Part shown: piece after piece, positions 23,532 through 34,099 of the stretch
Position numbering within the stretch: the first letter of the stretch is position 1
How the letters are laid out: each line of letters opens with the position of its first letter
Source: Taxillus chinensis
Taxonomy: Eukaryota > Streptophyta > Magnoliopsida > Santalales > Loranthaceae
Length of the DNA: 64,000 nucleotides
Direction of reading: 5' to 3'
NCBI GenBank assembly: GCA_023512835.1
Contig: CM042089.1
Location: 29,082,440-29,146,439, forward strand
Translations under genes and position numbers: made by a program
The notes under the pieces: model-generated
What the model was told of the DNA's origin: nothing
The model's input: only the letters and a program-made list of their open reading frames with translations
The model's database searches: none

Positions 23532-24852
23532 ATGGTACGGACTCGACAATCCGGTCCTGCCTCTTCTTCTACTGATGAGGACGAGTCCAGTGCGGTATAT
23601 ACTGGCCATGTTCTTGATTGGAATGCTTTAGCTGGTACAACTTGTTCATGGACACAGGAGATGCTTGGGAGGCTTGAAACGCTCGGTTTACGTCAGGTAA
23701 TTGCTGACCCATGCCCCTTGTTGATAGAAGAGATAACAGAATTTTACAATACAACTGAGGTGGATGAAGATGAAACACTGATTTGGGGTGAAGTTTAGGG
23801 CCTGGTGATTTTCATTTCAATAGACATCATCAGAGATTGTTTTGATTTTCCAGAGGTACGTCATCCTTTTCCTGAGATTTCTGGTCACCAATTAGCTCGT
23901 TTCATGGGTTACACTGCTCAAAATTAGAGAAGACGACAATATACAAAAAAACGGTTTCAATGGTCGATATCGGTTCTTAGCACATATAGTGGGAAAATGT
24001 CTACTCTCTCAGCAAAAAGGAACTGATGGAGTCCCAATGAGCATATGCAATGTATGTATAGTATTAACCAAGGACTGCAAGTTAATTGGGCCTCTATGAT
24101 TTTTATGCACTGGGTCAAATACTTCCACCAAAGAGAATTTGGTAGATTACTCACACACATTCTGAAATATCAACATCATTCTGTGTTTGAGATACGCAGG
24201 GGTAGTCCATACCCTCATAATTTTATAATCAGAGATTTTTCAGAAGATGGACATGTAGGTTCTCGCCTAAGAGAGACATGGGTTCCTCCATAATCTAGAG
24301 GAAAGCAACCAACACGGCAGGGGGCTAAACCAGCTTATAGGCAGTCTATCCATGCTGCCTCCGCTGTTGAATATTTTAAAGGGCAGTCACCTAATGCTGC
24401 TGAGACAGATGAGGAATTACTGGCTCATTTATATCCACTTAGAGCTTCTTATGCATATCATTAACATTCACATGGAAGCTGTTTTAAATTTTTGGGGACA
24501 GTATGGAGCATCCATAGCTCCTGATAAAGAATTTGTATTGTGGGCCTATGCACATCATGAAATTACTCACGAATTACAGGATGCATTATTGGCTATAATA
24601 GATAGACAACAAGGTGCCACAGCTTTTGATACAACTAATATGCCTCAGCAACCATCTTCTAGTCAATCTGCTGGCGACGCTCCTCCTCGTGCATCTGTTG
24701 ATTCTAAGATAGCCCATTTGGAGACACACGTAGGTGAGCTACGACAGGATCAGAAAAAAACTAAGGGTCTCCTCCACACGCTCTTTTCCAAATTTACCAA
24801 AAGAAACAAAAGCAATACAGCTCGTTTAGTCACTCCTCTTATGGATATATGA
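23532..24852 (+). pseudogene. Plant transposon protein-like ORF (broken)
   Basis: From ATG 23532 (MVRTRQSGPASS) one reading frame holds protein-like sequence for about 310 codons but contains five in-frame stops (23796 TAG, 23925 TAG, 24024 TGA, 24291 TAA, 24462 TAA). It then shifts frame and continues to a stop at 24850-24852. Features are LLIEEITEFYNTTEVDEDETL, a GLVIFISIDIIRDCFDFPE block and a basic MYSINQGLQVNWASMIFMHW block. These resemble the putative plant transposon protein domain found with Ulp1 proteases in plant transposons. The last part has a short helical segment (IAHLETHVGELRQDQKK). The family call rests on recalled motifs. After the CACTA insertion is excised the sequence leads to the Ulp1 segment at 29176. 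Confidence 0.5.
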
Positions 24853-25079
24853 AGATCCAAAAGTACTAAAAGTGCTTTTGTGAGATGTTGGATTTGTTGT
24901 CAACCATAGATGTCAACATTAGATTGAAGAGCTATCTGAAAAAGGAGTATGTTTAGAATTGAAGCAGCTGTGCAGTTTTTCAGTTCCAACTTTGAAAAAT
25001 CATATTTCACTCATTTTATCTTTTGGTTCCATCACCCCCTGCAGCATCCTCTCTTTTGCATCATGATTCTGAGAAGACA
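24853..25079 (+). other. Linker between the broken ORF and the CACTA insertion
   Basis: No clear coding in the first part. Just before the CACTA insertion one frame reads PPAASSLLHHDSEKT and resumes as VYSSPVPTDPFCPIV immediately after it at 29176, so the insertion seems to split a proline- and serine-rich linker. Confidence 0.45.
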
Positions 25080-25585
25080 CACTACTACAAAAAAGCTTAA
25101 TGAAGACAAAAAAGCTTAAAAATGTCTTTATGGAAGCCGCCTTCTTTGACTCATACAAAATTAAGACAGTTTTCTATCCGTCTTAAGTAATTTATAAAAA
25201 AAAGACACTTTTAACTTGTCTTTAAAAAAGCTTTTAAAGTCAATTAAAACTATCTTTAATCTAAATATTGTCTTCATATATATATATTATATCGATTTTC
25301 AAAACAGTAATAAAACGTCTTATTTTAGTCTTTATTTTATCATAAAAACCATCTTTAATTTAATCATTTCCCAATATATATATATATATATATATGTATA
25401 AACTGATATAATAAAATGATCATATATTAAAATAAGAAATATTCATATATGTTCAATTGTAATAATATTCAAAATACATATAATGAAAACCAACATTTAT
25501 CCTATTTACAGAACCTATAATTTTGTATAAAAAAATATCTACATAAAAAGGTATAAAAAAACCATCAACTAAGAAATTGCAGCTT

Positions 25586-27200
25586 TCATGAAATAAGTGG
25601 ATCATCTCCAAAACTATACTCCCAAGTGTATAAGGGATCACGTATGTAGTTCATAAGCTCCACTCTCACCTCATCCGTAAATTCCTTCCTGTATTCTTCG
25701 TCATCCTCAAACTACAAGAAATTGTATAAAAAACATTTACTTTTTCTCAAATTTATTTATAATATAAATTCAACCAACTTACCAAATCTCTAGGATGTAT
25801 CCCTTGTGCATCTATAATGTCCTTCATGTACCTTAAGACATAATAGCCACAATCCATGTGTCTGGATTGCATAGGACACTACATACATAATAAGTTATAT
25901 ATCATTACCAATCTCATATACATCATTAAGTAAGCAACAATGAAATATTATTAGCAAAATGTATGTTTGCATAAAATTCTTAATTACTTACCATAACCTT
26001 TTCAAAGGTTGCAATCTTTGGATTAGATTCAAACTTCGCACTGAAATCTAAATTTTTACATACACTGAATAAATTGTATAATATTAGTTAATACAATCAA
26101 TTAAATATCAATTTCATACAGTGTAAAAATTGTTAAGTTAAAAGAAATAGCAATTCAACTCACTAGAATAAAATATCTTTAATGTGTTTATTAACTTCAC
26201 CTCCCAATGGGTCAAAATACATAAAGTTTCGCTCTAACGGATCTATAATCGCCAATACCCAATGACAGCTGAAACAAATTTTTGCTAAGCTTAATTAATT
26301 TTACTGAATATATATTAAATATAAAATAATAAAATAAAAGTTTATTAAATTAAGGAATAAATAGACGTACCCTACATTAAACGGATATAAAAATAATTTT
26401 CCTCGCTCGCCTGTTTCCAAGGTCTCATATAACATTTAAGAGTTATCATATTCCGTGAAACCTTTAAATCCAGCTGGTTCTGCAAATCTATAAAGTCCAT
26501 CCTTACCTATCTCTTTTGCCTTCTTATAGAGGGCACTACAATAATATAAAAAGACATTATATAACATTATAAATTAAGATTGCATACTACTTGCACATAA
26601 TTAATAATACGAAATGACACGTAATTTACTAACCACATGAACACCTTCACAAGGGAGACTCCTATTTCTTTAAAGTTGACTAGACTTAATAACTCATCCT
26701 TGAAAATAGGAATTGTAGATGATGGGACATAATTTGAATTGGTAGACCGAAAAACTTTACGATTTACCTTCACATATATCGCTGCATTGGGATTATGTTT
26801 TGTAGCATGCTCAACAAGCATTGTAAATTGTTTGATAATAATATCAAACCCATTTGACTTACTTGGTAGTGGTTTCGCATGGCCCTATAAATATAAAAAA
26901 TATGTTACAATTAATATATTCATGAAATACAATCATTCATACATAAACTGAAAACTATGTCACTATAATATAAGAAAATTGAGTGTACGTACCATAGTTT
27001 TATCAAAAATAACAAGCTCTTTAGGCCAAGCCACAAAACCTCCAATTGCCTCTAAGAGCGTGTCCGCTCCTTTTTAGGAATAGGTAGGGGCTCAAATCCA
27101 TACTCAATTTTCTCTAAGTTGACAATCGACACTCGAGCATTTCCCTCACCCAAACGTGCGACGTTGTTGTGCAAAGTGGCGCCATAGCAAACCGATCTGC
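25586..27200 (-). pseudogene. CACTA-borne DUF8039 plus Ulp1 (C48) protease gene, decayed
   Basis: Several minus-strand exons can be read with splice signals. Going 5' to 3' they are: 27200-26993 (VARLGEGNARVSIVNLEK, then after a 1-bp frameshift GGFVAWPKELVIFDKTM, a DUF8039-type block), 26884-26634, 26535-26371, 26268-26164 (CHWVLAIIDP with the protease His, YFDPLG with the Asp), 26064-25992, 25878-25783 (CPMQSRHMDCGYYVLRYMKDI with Gln and the catalytic Cys) and 25711-25586 (ends DDPLIS, stop). All have GT donors and AG acceptors. It would remove SUMO-like conjugates if active. An in-frame TAA at 26436-26438 and the frameshift near 27078 kill it. Plant CACTA elements often carry such genes. 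Confidence 0.82.
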
Positions 27201-27730
27201 AAAGTAAGCCCAGAACAGACACAGATCAGGATGGATCTAGCCAGAAAGCAGCCTTCCTTCTACGGTGTAGCGACACGGTGCCGTTGTGTCGCCTATGCCG
27301 TCGCCACTCGCCAGAGCAGAGCTCGCGCTTGACTTCGTCTCACCACTCGTCGTGCAATGTTGTTTTAGGATTTTGATTTCATATATGATAAAAGATAAGA
27401 AATATTAGAAATATAGTATTATTATTATTATTATCAAATAGGCAACGTAATAGAAATATGTTATCATTATTTTTTGTAATGATTTACACCAACGAAAGCT
27501 GTAAATTATAAAGCTGATCCTATCATATAAGTTGATCTTATCATCCCACCTAACACAACCCGAACAGCTCGAAAGTTGAAATTAAAAAACAGCCTAGCAT
27601 ATATTAGTTAAGTCAAGCCCGAAAATAGAGTGTAAGCCAGGCTGTGTGGCGCCAAAAATAGGACGTATAAGCGGGAAAAGAAAAATAAAAGGCGCCAAGA
27701 CGCTTTTATTAATTTTGTCTTAATAAACAC
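27201..27730. other. CACTA internal noncoding part
   Basis: It begins with a short GC-richer stretch (about 27190-27360) unlike its AT-rich surroundings, without recognised coding features. A decayed 5' part of the CACTA gene is possible. Confidence 0.35.
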
Positions 27731-29022
27731 TGTTGGTCCCTGGTAGCCTAGAAGGGGGGGGGGGGTGAATAGGCTAAAATAAAAAAACTCTTTCCTCACA
27801 GGTGTAACACAATCTGGTTAAAGGATATAAAATCAGTGCGGAAGATAACCAGATAGTGGAAGTATTTTGCTTTATTATCAGATGATAATTACAACAAAAT
27901 AAGCAGCAGTTAGCTGATTACACTAGCACCCGGCTTTACAGTTACACACACTGGCGTTACTAATCTCTATAAGCTCTTGTACAATAACCTTTCTCACGTG
28001 CGTATCAGTTTTCCTTTGTATGTGTATGCTTTTTTTAATGTACAACACTACAGATATATATAGACATCCTAGGAATCTATCTTGGAACTGTATTTTCCGA
28101 GCACTATGTAAACATTAAGTTCTTCTCGGAAATTGCTTCTGCTATAACTGTTTCGGATGTGGAGCTCGAGATATTGGAAGCATAAGTGAATTGAATTACT
28201 TCACTCGATTCCAATTACATTTGGGACTGTATCCACATCTCCGAGTGGTCCACGTGTAAGACAGTTTAGATCTTCAATGAGTTTGTCTTACATTGGAACG
28301 CAGCGAGCTGATATCATAAATGCGGTATTGATGAGTTGAAGTAGCGTCCTTTTGGTCCGATGTAGATTTCCTTACTCTGTATCAACGAGGTTTGGATCCT
28401 TACTCCATATTAGTTATTGCTTACTCCGTGTACATGAAGTCCTGAAATCCTTATTCCGCATCAGCGCTTCCTTACTCCGCGTGAGTTCCTTACTCCGCTT
28501 GAGTAATGATTCGGATTTCTTATTCCGCATCAGATGTCCTTACTCCGCATCAGTCGTCCTTACTCCGCATCAGTCATTTCTTACTCCGCTCAAATGAAAG
28601 ACTCGGATTCCTTAGTCCGTATCTTCTTTTCCTTAGACAGCTGGAATGAAAGACTTAATTCTTTCTCTGCAACAAATCTCTCTTACTCCGTACGAGGCGT
28701 AGACTCGGATTCTCATTCTGCATGAAATGACTTAGTCCAATCAACAATAAGAGCGTGGAATCCTTAGTCCTTTTGACAAGTGATTAGTTCATACGAGAGA
28801 GTCCTTACTCCGAATGAAGACTTGGTTATTTACCAAGTGTTTGACGACACTCATGATGACCCGAATCAGGATTATATATCCTGTCCTTTGCTTTGCTCTT
28901 ACAGGAGTAGGTTCGGATAACAGTTTTATCTTCTGCACAGACTTAAAATAAACATGAAACAACTAAAATCAAATTACATTAGGTTTGATCCGCATCATCC
29001 AAATTCTAGGTTTGACCCAACA
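27731..29022. mobile_element. Solo LTR, TGTTGGTC family, inserted in the CACTA element
   Basis: It begins TGTTGGTCCC and ends GACCCAACA, flanked by AACAC on both sides (27726-27730 and 29023-29027). Length 1292 bp. A related copy at 49453 is next to a minus-strand tRNA-iMet-like primer site and a copia-type gag remnant, so the family is most likely copia. Inside are many repeats of TCCTTACTCCGCATCAG type (about 28390-28620), whose core matches the Tat U3 minisatellite in inverted orientation. The G homopolymer near 27757 is typical of this family's start. Confidence 0.9.
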
Positions 29023-29175
29023 AACACTATCATTAAAGACGGTTAAACTATGAATGTCTTGAAATATGACTAAAATAAGACAATTTTAAAAAAATGTCTT
29101 CTTTTATTATTAATGAAAATGGTTAAAAAAACTATCTTTAAATTAATGTCTTCTTTAATCTTTTTTGTAGTAGTG

Positions 29176-29993
29176 GTATACTCTTCACCAGTTCCCACAG
29201 ATCCATTTTGCCCGATAGTTACTCCAGTCACTGCAGAGACAGAACAGTTTATAGAACCACTTTGGGATGCTACTCTTCTAGTTACTATTCCATTAAATGT
29301 CTGGGTTCCCTCTTCTTCGGCAGCGGCACGTGCTTCTTCTTCTGAGATACCTGCCAGTGATAGCCTTAGCCAGCAACTCCATATTCAATTACACCAGACA
29401 TGGAGCATTCGTCTTCTCGAGTGGCTTATTATGATTTTGTATTCACCTCTAGTGCATTACGATGTTCTACAAGTTCAGCTAATATCTTAACGCCAGATAC
29501 CTGGCGCAGAATTGTTGGACCAAAGTGGTTATCTATTGTTGATATTGATCATTTTGTTTACACCATGCAGCGAGTAATTGTCAGTGAAGAAGGTCGCTAT
29601 CCCAGAGATGTTGACACTGAAGTTCTCCCGTGTATGCTTGCCTCTCCCCCTAGCTCTATGAAGACCTTGCGATCTCAAATGCATGGAGAGTGTGATGGCA
29701 TTCGGCCTTGGTCTGGCATGAATTCTGTGTTTATTCTAGTACACATCCTTAATCACTTTGTGCTGCTTTACACTAACCTGTTTGGCCATGTTATATGGTT
29801 GTATGACTCTTATCAGGGCTATGGGTTCCCCACCCGCCAAAAAGAGTTAAGGGACTTATTCACCATTTGAAGAGTGCAATGTCTGATGAACGCACAATGA
29901 ATTCAACATCCCTCAACAACCTAACAGTGGTAGTTGTGGCGCTTTTGTTTGTTATTTTATCATTGCCTTTCTTCAAGGGCGTACTTCTTAGGA
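29176..29993 (+). pseudogene. Ulp1 (C48) cysteine protease segment, frame-shifted
   Basis: The first block is proline/serine rich (VYSSPVPTDPFCPIV). After a frameshift near 29400 an open frame contains WRRIVGPKWLSIVDIDHFVYTM and then the protease core: LNHFVLLYTNLFGHVIWLYDS with the catalytic His and Asp (about 29749-29812). Another frameshift near 29880 leads to IPQQPNSGSCGAFVCYFI with Gln and the catalytic Cys (about 29907-29960), ending at TAG near 29991. This is a Ulp1-type His-Asp-Gln-Cys arrangement. Reading is interrupted, so the copy is dead. It probably belongs to the same unit as 23532-24852. Confidence 0.72.
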
Positions 29994-31322
29994 TTTTGGT
30001 GAAACTTCGGGTGCTTTCGCTGAAGCTTTACGGGAAATAATCTCGTAATTGATTTACTTTTACAGTTTACCAGTTGTTCATTAAACCTTCTTCGCTTCCA
30101 GGTTTCTTCTTTCTTTTGTTTTCCTTTTCTTTGCATTGAGGACATTGCTATGTTTTAAGTGTGGGGGAGGGGTTTTGTTTTCTTTTCAACTTTATTTTCC
30201 TTTCTTGTCTACTTGCATGCGTTGTGTGTTGGTTTGGTTATATTTGATTTCCATTTCTTGAACATAGCATGATGATAACGATATTTGCGTAGCCCATTAT
30301 TTAGGATCTTTCTTGTTTAGGATGAAATCACTATATATTGAGCCACGACTCAGGTGTATGCCAGGTTTGCATGAATAAAGTTCTTGTTTTATTACTTGTG
30401 GAGTTGTGTGAAATGAGAGATACAGTATTGCATTCTATTGTTTATTGAGTGATTATTCCCTTAGTAGATGGGCTTATTAATAGTGTGAACGATGTTGCAT
30501 TATAGTGATTATTTAGTGTGAGCTAGTTAGGCTAGAGTTATAAATCACTTTGATGTGACTCTTGGTTGATGTTGTTTGTCTCCATGCGTTGTAAATGTAT
30601 GGTTTGAAACCACACAAGTGTTTATGAGTTGTTTAGTGATTAAAAAAAACAAAAAAAAGCAGTAATTCAGTGGCTGGAATATCATGTTGGGCAAGAGCTA
30701 GTTTGAAAAGCCTTAAAAAAAATAAAAAAGAAAAGGGAGATGTGTTACAATTTGTGCCCTATGAATTTTGTTGTAATTTCACCACATGAAATTGATCAAT
30801 TTTGCTTATAGAATATGAGTGTGTTGTATCTGAATAAAGCATCAGCTAAGAGTATACCTCTCGTTATGAGTTTATAGCAAAGGCCAATTAGGTTAGTGGT
30901 ACGAAAGGCTGTATTACCATAATGAGGGACACTGATCACTTTTATAAGGTCTGAAAACCCATAGGGAACATGAGTGTGAGAGATGTGAGACTCCACTTGA
31001 GTGAGGCAGCTTTGGCCCCATTGTGAGGACTCTTTCAAGTATTAAATGAGAGCTTTATGTTCATAAGAGCTAAGCTACACTTTTGATTTTGGTCATGACA
31101 CCATATGGTTATTGGATTAAGTGGAAAGAGGCTAGATGAAGTGACACAGTCGATATTGTTTAAATCACGTATATGTTTGAAGGATATGGATGCTTTTATG
31201 CCTTAAGCATGGATTCTACTATTTTGTTTTGTTTTTCTTTTTTTACACCCTTTTGTTTGATTGAGTGTATTTGTTTTTTTTTTCTTTATTGCTCGAGGGC
31301 AAGCAATGTTTGAGGAGGATTT
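29994..31322 (+). other. Noncoding region with retroelement-like signatures
   Basis: Near 30134-30175 the string TTGAGGACATTGCTATGT followed by AAGTGTGGGGGAGGG resembles the sequence that follows the last ORF of Athila-like and other plant gypsy elements. Near 31290-31322, GCTCGAGGGCAAGCAATG and a purine-rich end resemble a polypurine tract directly before an LTR. In between, no coding is visible. Confidence 0.5.
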
Positions 31323-32851
31323 TGACATGTAAAATTTATGTATTATGTTTATGTATGTTTTATCTCCCAGTTTGCATGTCTTTTTTGTGCTTGAATGTGA
31401 GTTTTAGTATTATTTTAGGAGATATTATGTTTGTGTGGTTTTGTGTGTGTTTTGCTTTGTTATGTAGGTTTTTCTAGGACAAGGGAGCTGAAGAATGCAA
31501 AGCCAGGATGAGCAAGGTACCTAAAGTGGTCAAAGAGCTAGCATGAAATCTTTCACAGTGCACGTGTCCAGTGCACATGTTCAATTTACATGTTAATTCT
31601 AGATACGTGCAGTCTTATACATGAGGAGAACAATATTTTCAACTATGTTTAGTCATGCATGTGTGGAGGAATTGGATGAATTTGATGAGGTTGGACACGT
31701 TCAAGGGTATTCATGAAGACAATGATATTTCAGGCAACTTTTGCTTTTGCACGGTTGGCAAAATCCTACGCACGTGTCCAGTGTTGGTGTATCTTTTGAC
31801 ACGTGCTCAAGAGAAGCAGAAGAAAATAATATTTGAAACATCTTTCATTCTTAAACGTGTCCAAAAATAAGTGGTTGTTATTGGAAAATCTTTGGACACG
31901 TGCACCCTTATTCTGCTCCAAAACGACACTGTTTAACTTAAGTACGATTTGGTGATTTTTAATGAAGGTCAAAAAGGAGATTACACATGTAATGACGGCC
32001 TTAGGTTAAATTATTGGTTATCTATAACTAGATGAGGAGGCAGACGGCTGAGAGGCTGAAAAAAACGTGGAGAGAGGTGTCCTAAGGTAGATTTGAAGAT
32101 TGTTTCTCCAGTTTTGAAGACAGTGGAGCTCGAAGACTTATTTTTTATATTTTCCTTCTAGTATGTTGGTTTTGGTTTATGTAACTCTTTATTTTATGAT
32201 GTCTGGCTAAGCTCTCTTTTCTGGGGGAGAGATGTAGCCCCTTTTAGCACATTATGTTTGATGTTGAGTTGTGAGATTCTTGGATTTTATTCTTGATTAA
32301 ACTACCATGTTTTGATTGTATTGATTTTATGCATGAATCAATTTTATATTAGCCTTAGTCTGAGGTGGATTCTGGTATTTTAGATTGAAACCTGCAAAGT
32401 GGACCAAACTTGTATTGATTTCGATTGGTTGATATCACTTTATTTGTAAATCTTAATTCACATGGACCAAATGGATTTAAGATAGGTTTTAGTTCTCTTC
32501 TCATGAACCAAGTGGTAGAGAATAAGTCATAACCATTAATTAAAAATTACAAGAACAACAACTCGATTGAGAACTCAACGTGTGAAAGGTTGGTGAAATT
32601 AAACCCCTGGAATTCTTTAATTTGAAGTTTTACCTTGGAATCGTGCTTGTTATCTTATTTTAGATTAATTACATTTTAACTCAATTAATTTCCAAAGATT
32701 CGATTTTCCTAGATAAATAGGCTTAAGTTTTATCCGTTGCTTATCTCCCTATTTTTAATCTATTCTCTGTGGAACGATAATTTTAAGGGTATTTTACTAC
32801 TCTATATTACTTGATTTGTATACTTGCAGAAGTACGTCAATTGTCGTGTCA
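31323..32851 (+). repeat. LTR-like segment (probable 3' LTR of the Ulp1-bearing unit)
   Basis: It begins TGACATGTAAAA right after the purine-rich stretch and ends TTGTCGTGTCA, so TG...CA ends are present. Its last part (GTGGAACGATAATTT...ATACTTGCAGAAG) is like the end of Athila-type LTRs. It has a cluster of ACGTGTCC motifs (31562, 31772, 31855, and inverted at 31894). No matching 5' LTR or target duplication was found, so the assignment is tentative. Confidence 0.45.
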
Positions 32852-32859
32852 TGGTCTTA

Positions 32860-33599
32860 AACCAGATCTTCGCGATAGGTTCGAATCATTAATGTACGTT
32901 GGATAAGTAGCTTGCCTAATCAAGGCTTGGATGCTTATACCGAGACTTGGATTACTCAATCCGAGACTCGAATGCTTATACTAAGACTTGGTTTGCTTAG
33001 ATCAGGACTTGATGAGTATTAGATACAAGACTTAGGTTTATACCAAGCCTTTTATCCTTATACTGAGTTTTTAAGATATTCGTCCGAGTCTTGATTGCTG
33101 ATATCGAGACGTCTTTTGCTTAAATGTCCAAAGCGAAACTTAGGCTTATACCGGGACTTCGGCTTATACTGAGTCTTTTGTCCTTATACTGAGCCTTCTT
33201 TTCTCATATCGAGTCTTTAAGATTCTTGTCTTTAGCTTAAACTGAGTCAGTGAAACTTCCAGATGAGAGACTTTAGTTATACAAAATTATTCATTAGTTA
33301 AATTAAGTCTTTGTTTTATATCGAATTTTTGAAATACTCTCTGACTTCTCGGTTATTTACCAAGATATTGGTCGTTACTCACGATAATGTAGATTAGAAT
33401 TATGTATTTTGTCCTTAGTCACTCGACTGAAAAACTCTCATACTTGATTGCGCACATACCTTTTCATATCTCTTTATTGTAATCCAAGATTGCCAATAAA
33501 ACTTATTCGTTAGAATATACCAATAACAATCTCAATTCAAATTACATAAGATTTTATCTGCATCTTATAAATTTTGAATTGATTTAATAGTTTCATATA
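32860..33599. repeat. Truncated copy of the TGTTGGTC LTR family
   Basis: It shows the same degenerate internal repeats (CTTATACCGAGACTTGG, CTTATACTGAGTCTT) and the same 3' part (GGTTATTTACCAAG, then AAATTACATAAGATTTTATCTGCATC) as the copies at 49453 and 54173. Its ends are not defined. Confidence 0.55.
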
Positions 33600-34099
33600 G
33601 ATAAATTTATTAGGTCACACCTAATATTCTGATCACATTGTCAAGCTTGGCAAGTTTTCAAACTAAAATAAGTAAATTACACTAATGCCCCGTATCCCAT
33701 CATAGCCGTTAACCTGTCAAAATTCGCGTGTACATTTAAATATATATATATATATAAATTTCACTTAACCTTTTAACTTTTGAGTAGCTTTATTTTACCG
33801 CGCCGTCGTCCACAGGTAAATCAACCGAGGGGCATTCTAGTAACTTTCGCTACCCCACCCACCCTGTAATTTTCTTTTGTTGATGTTTTTTTTTTTAAAA
33901 AAATTAATCGCCAATCGAATCCAAAGCTAGAAGATGACCAAGGAGAGCTGTTAGCCTGTTACTATCTACTTCACACACGCGCGCACACACACACACACTT
34001 CACACATCATTTTGGTACGATTTGTTCATTTGTTGTTATAGTTATTGTTAGGGTTTCAGTTCATTCTCCTCCTCCTTCAAGCTGAGAGAGAGGGAGGCG
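33600..34099 (+). promoter_or_regulatory. Upstream region and 5' UTR of the AP2 gene
   Basis: TA-rich DNA at 33738-33760 (TATATATATATATATAAAT) could serve as a core promoter. A CA/CG dinucleotide stretch lies at 33971-33998. A pyrimidine-rich leader (TCTCCTCCTCCTTCAAG, about 34064-34080) precedes the start ATG at 34100. Confidence 0.5.

Larger units (their letters stand above)
25080..29175 (-). mobile_element. CACTA (EnSpm) DNA transposon, non-autonomous
   Basis: The ends are CACTACTACAAAAAAGCTTAA and its inverted form at the right (about 21 bp with one mismatch). The subterminal DNA is rich in AAGAC and GTCTT motifs in both orientations, as typical for CACTA elements. The flanking triplets are ACA and GTA, so no intact 3-bp duplication remains. 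Its gene content is a decayed DUF8039/Ulp1 gene on the minus strand; no tnp2 transposase is seen. A solo LTR (27731-29022) has inserted near its right end. Confidence 0.85.

Noticed and set aside
27735..29000. A gene in the TCCTTACTCCGCAT-rich region
   Set aside because: Defined LTR ends and an AACAC target duplication show it is a solo LTR; open frames follow the subrepeats.
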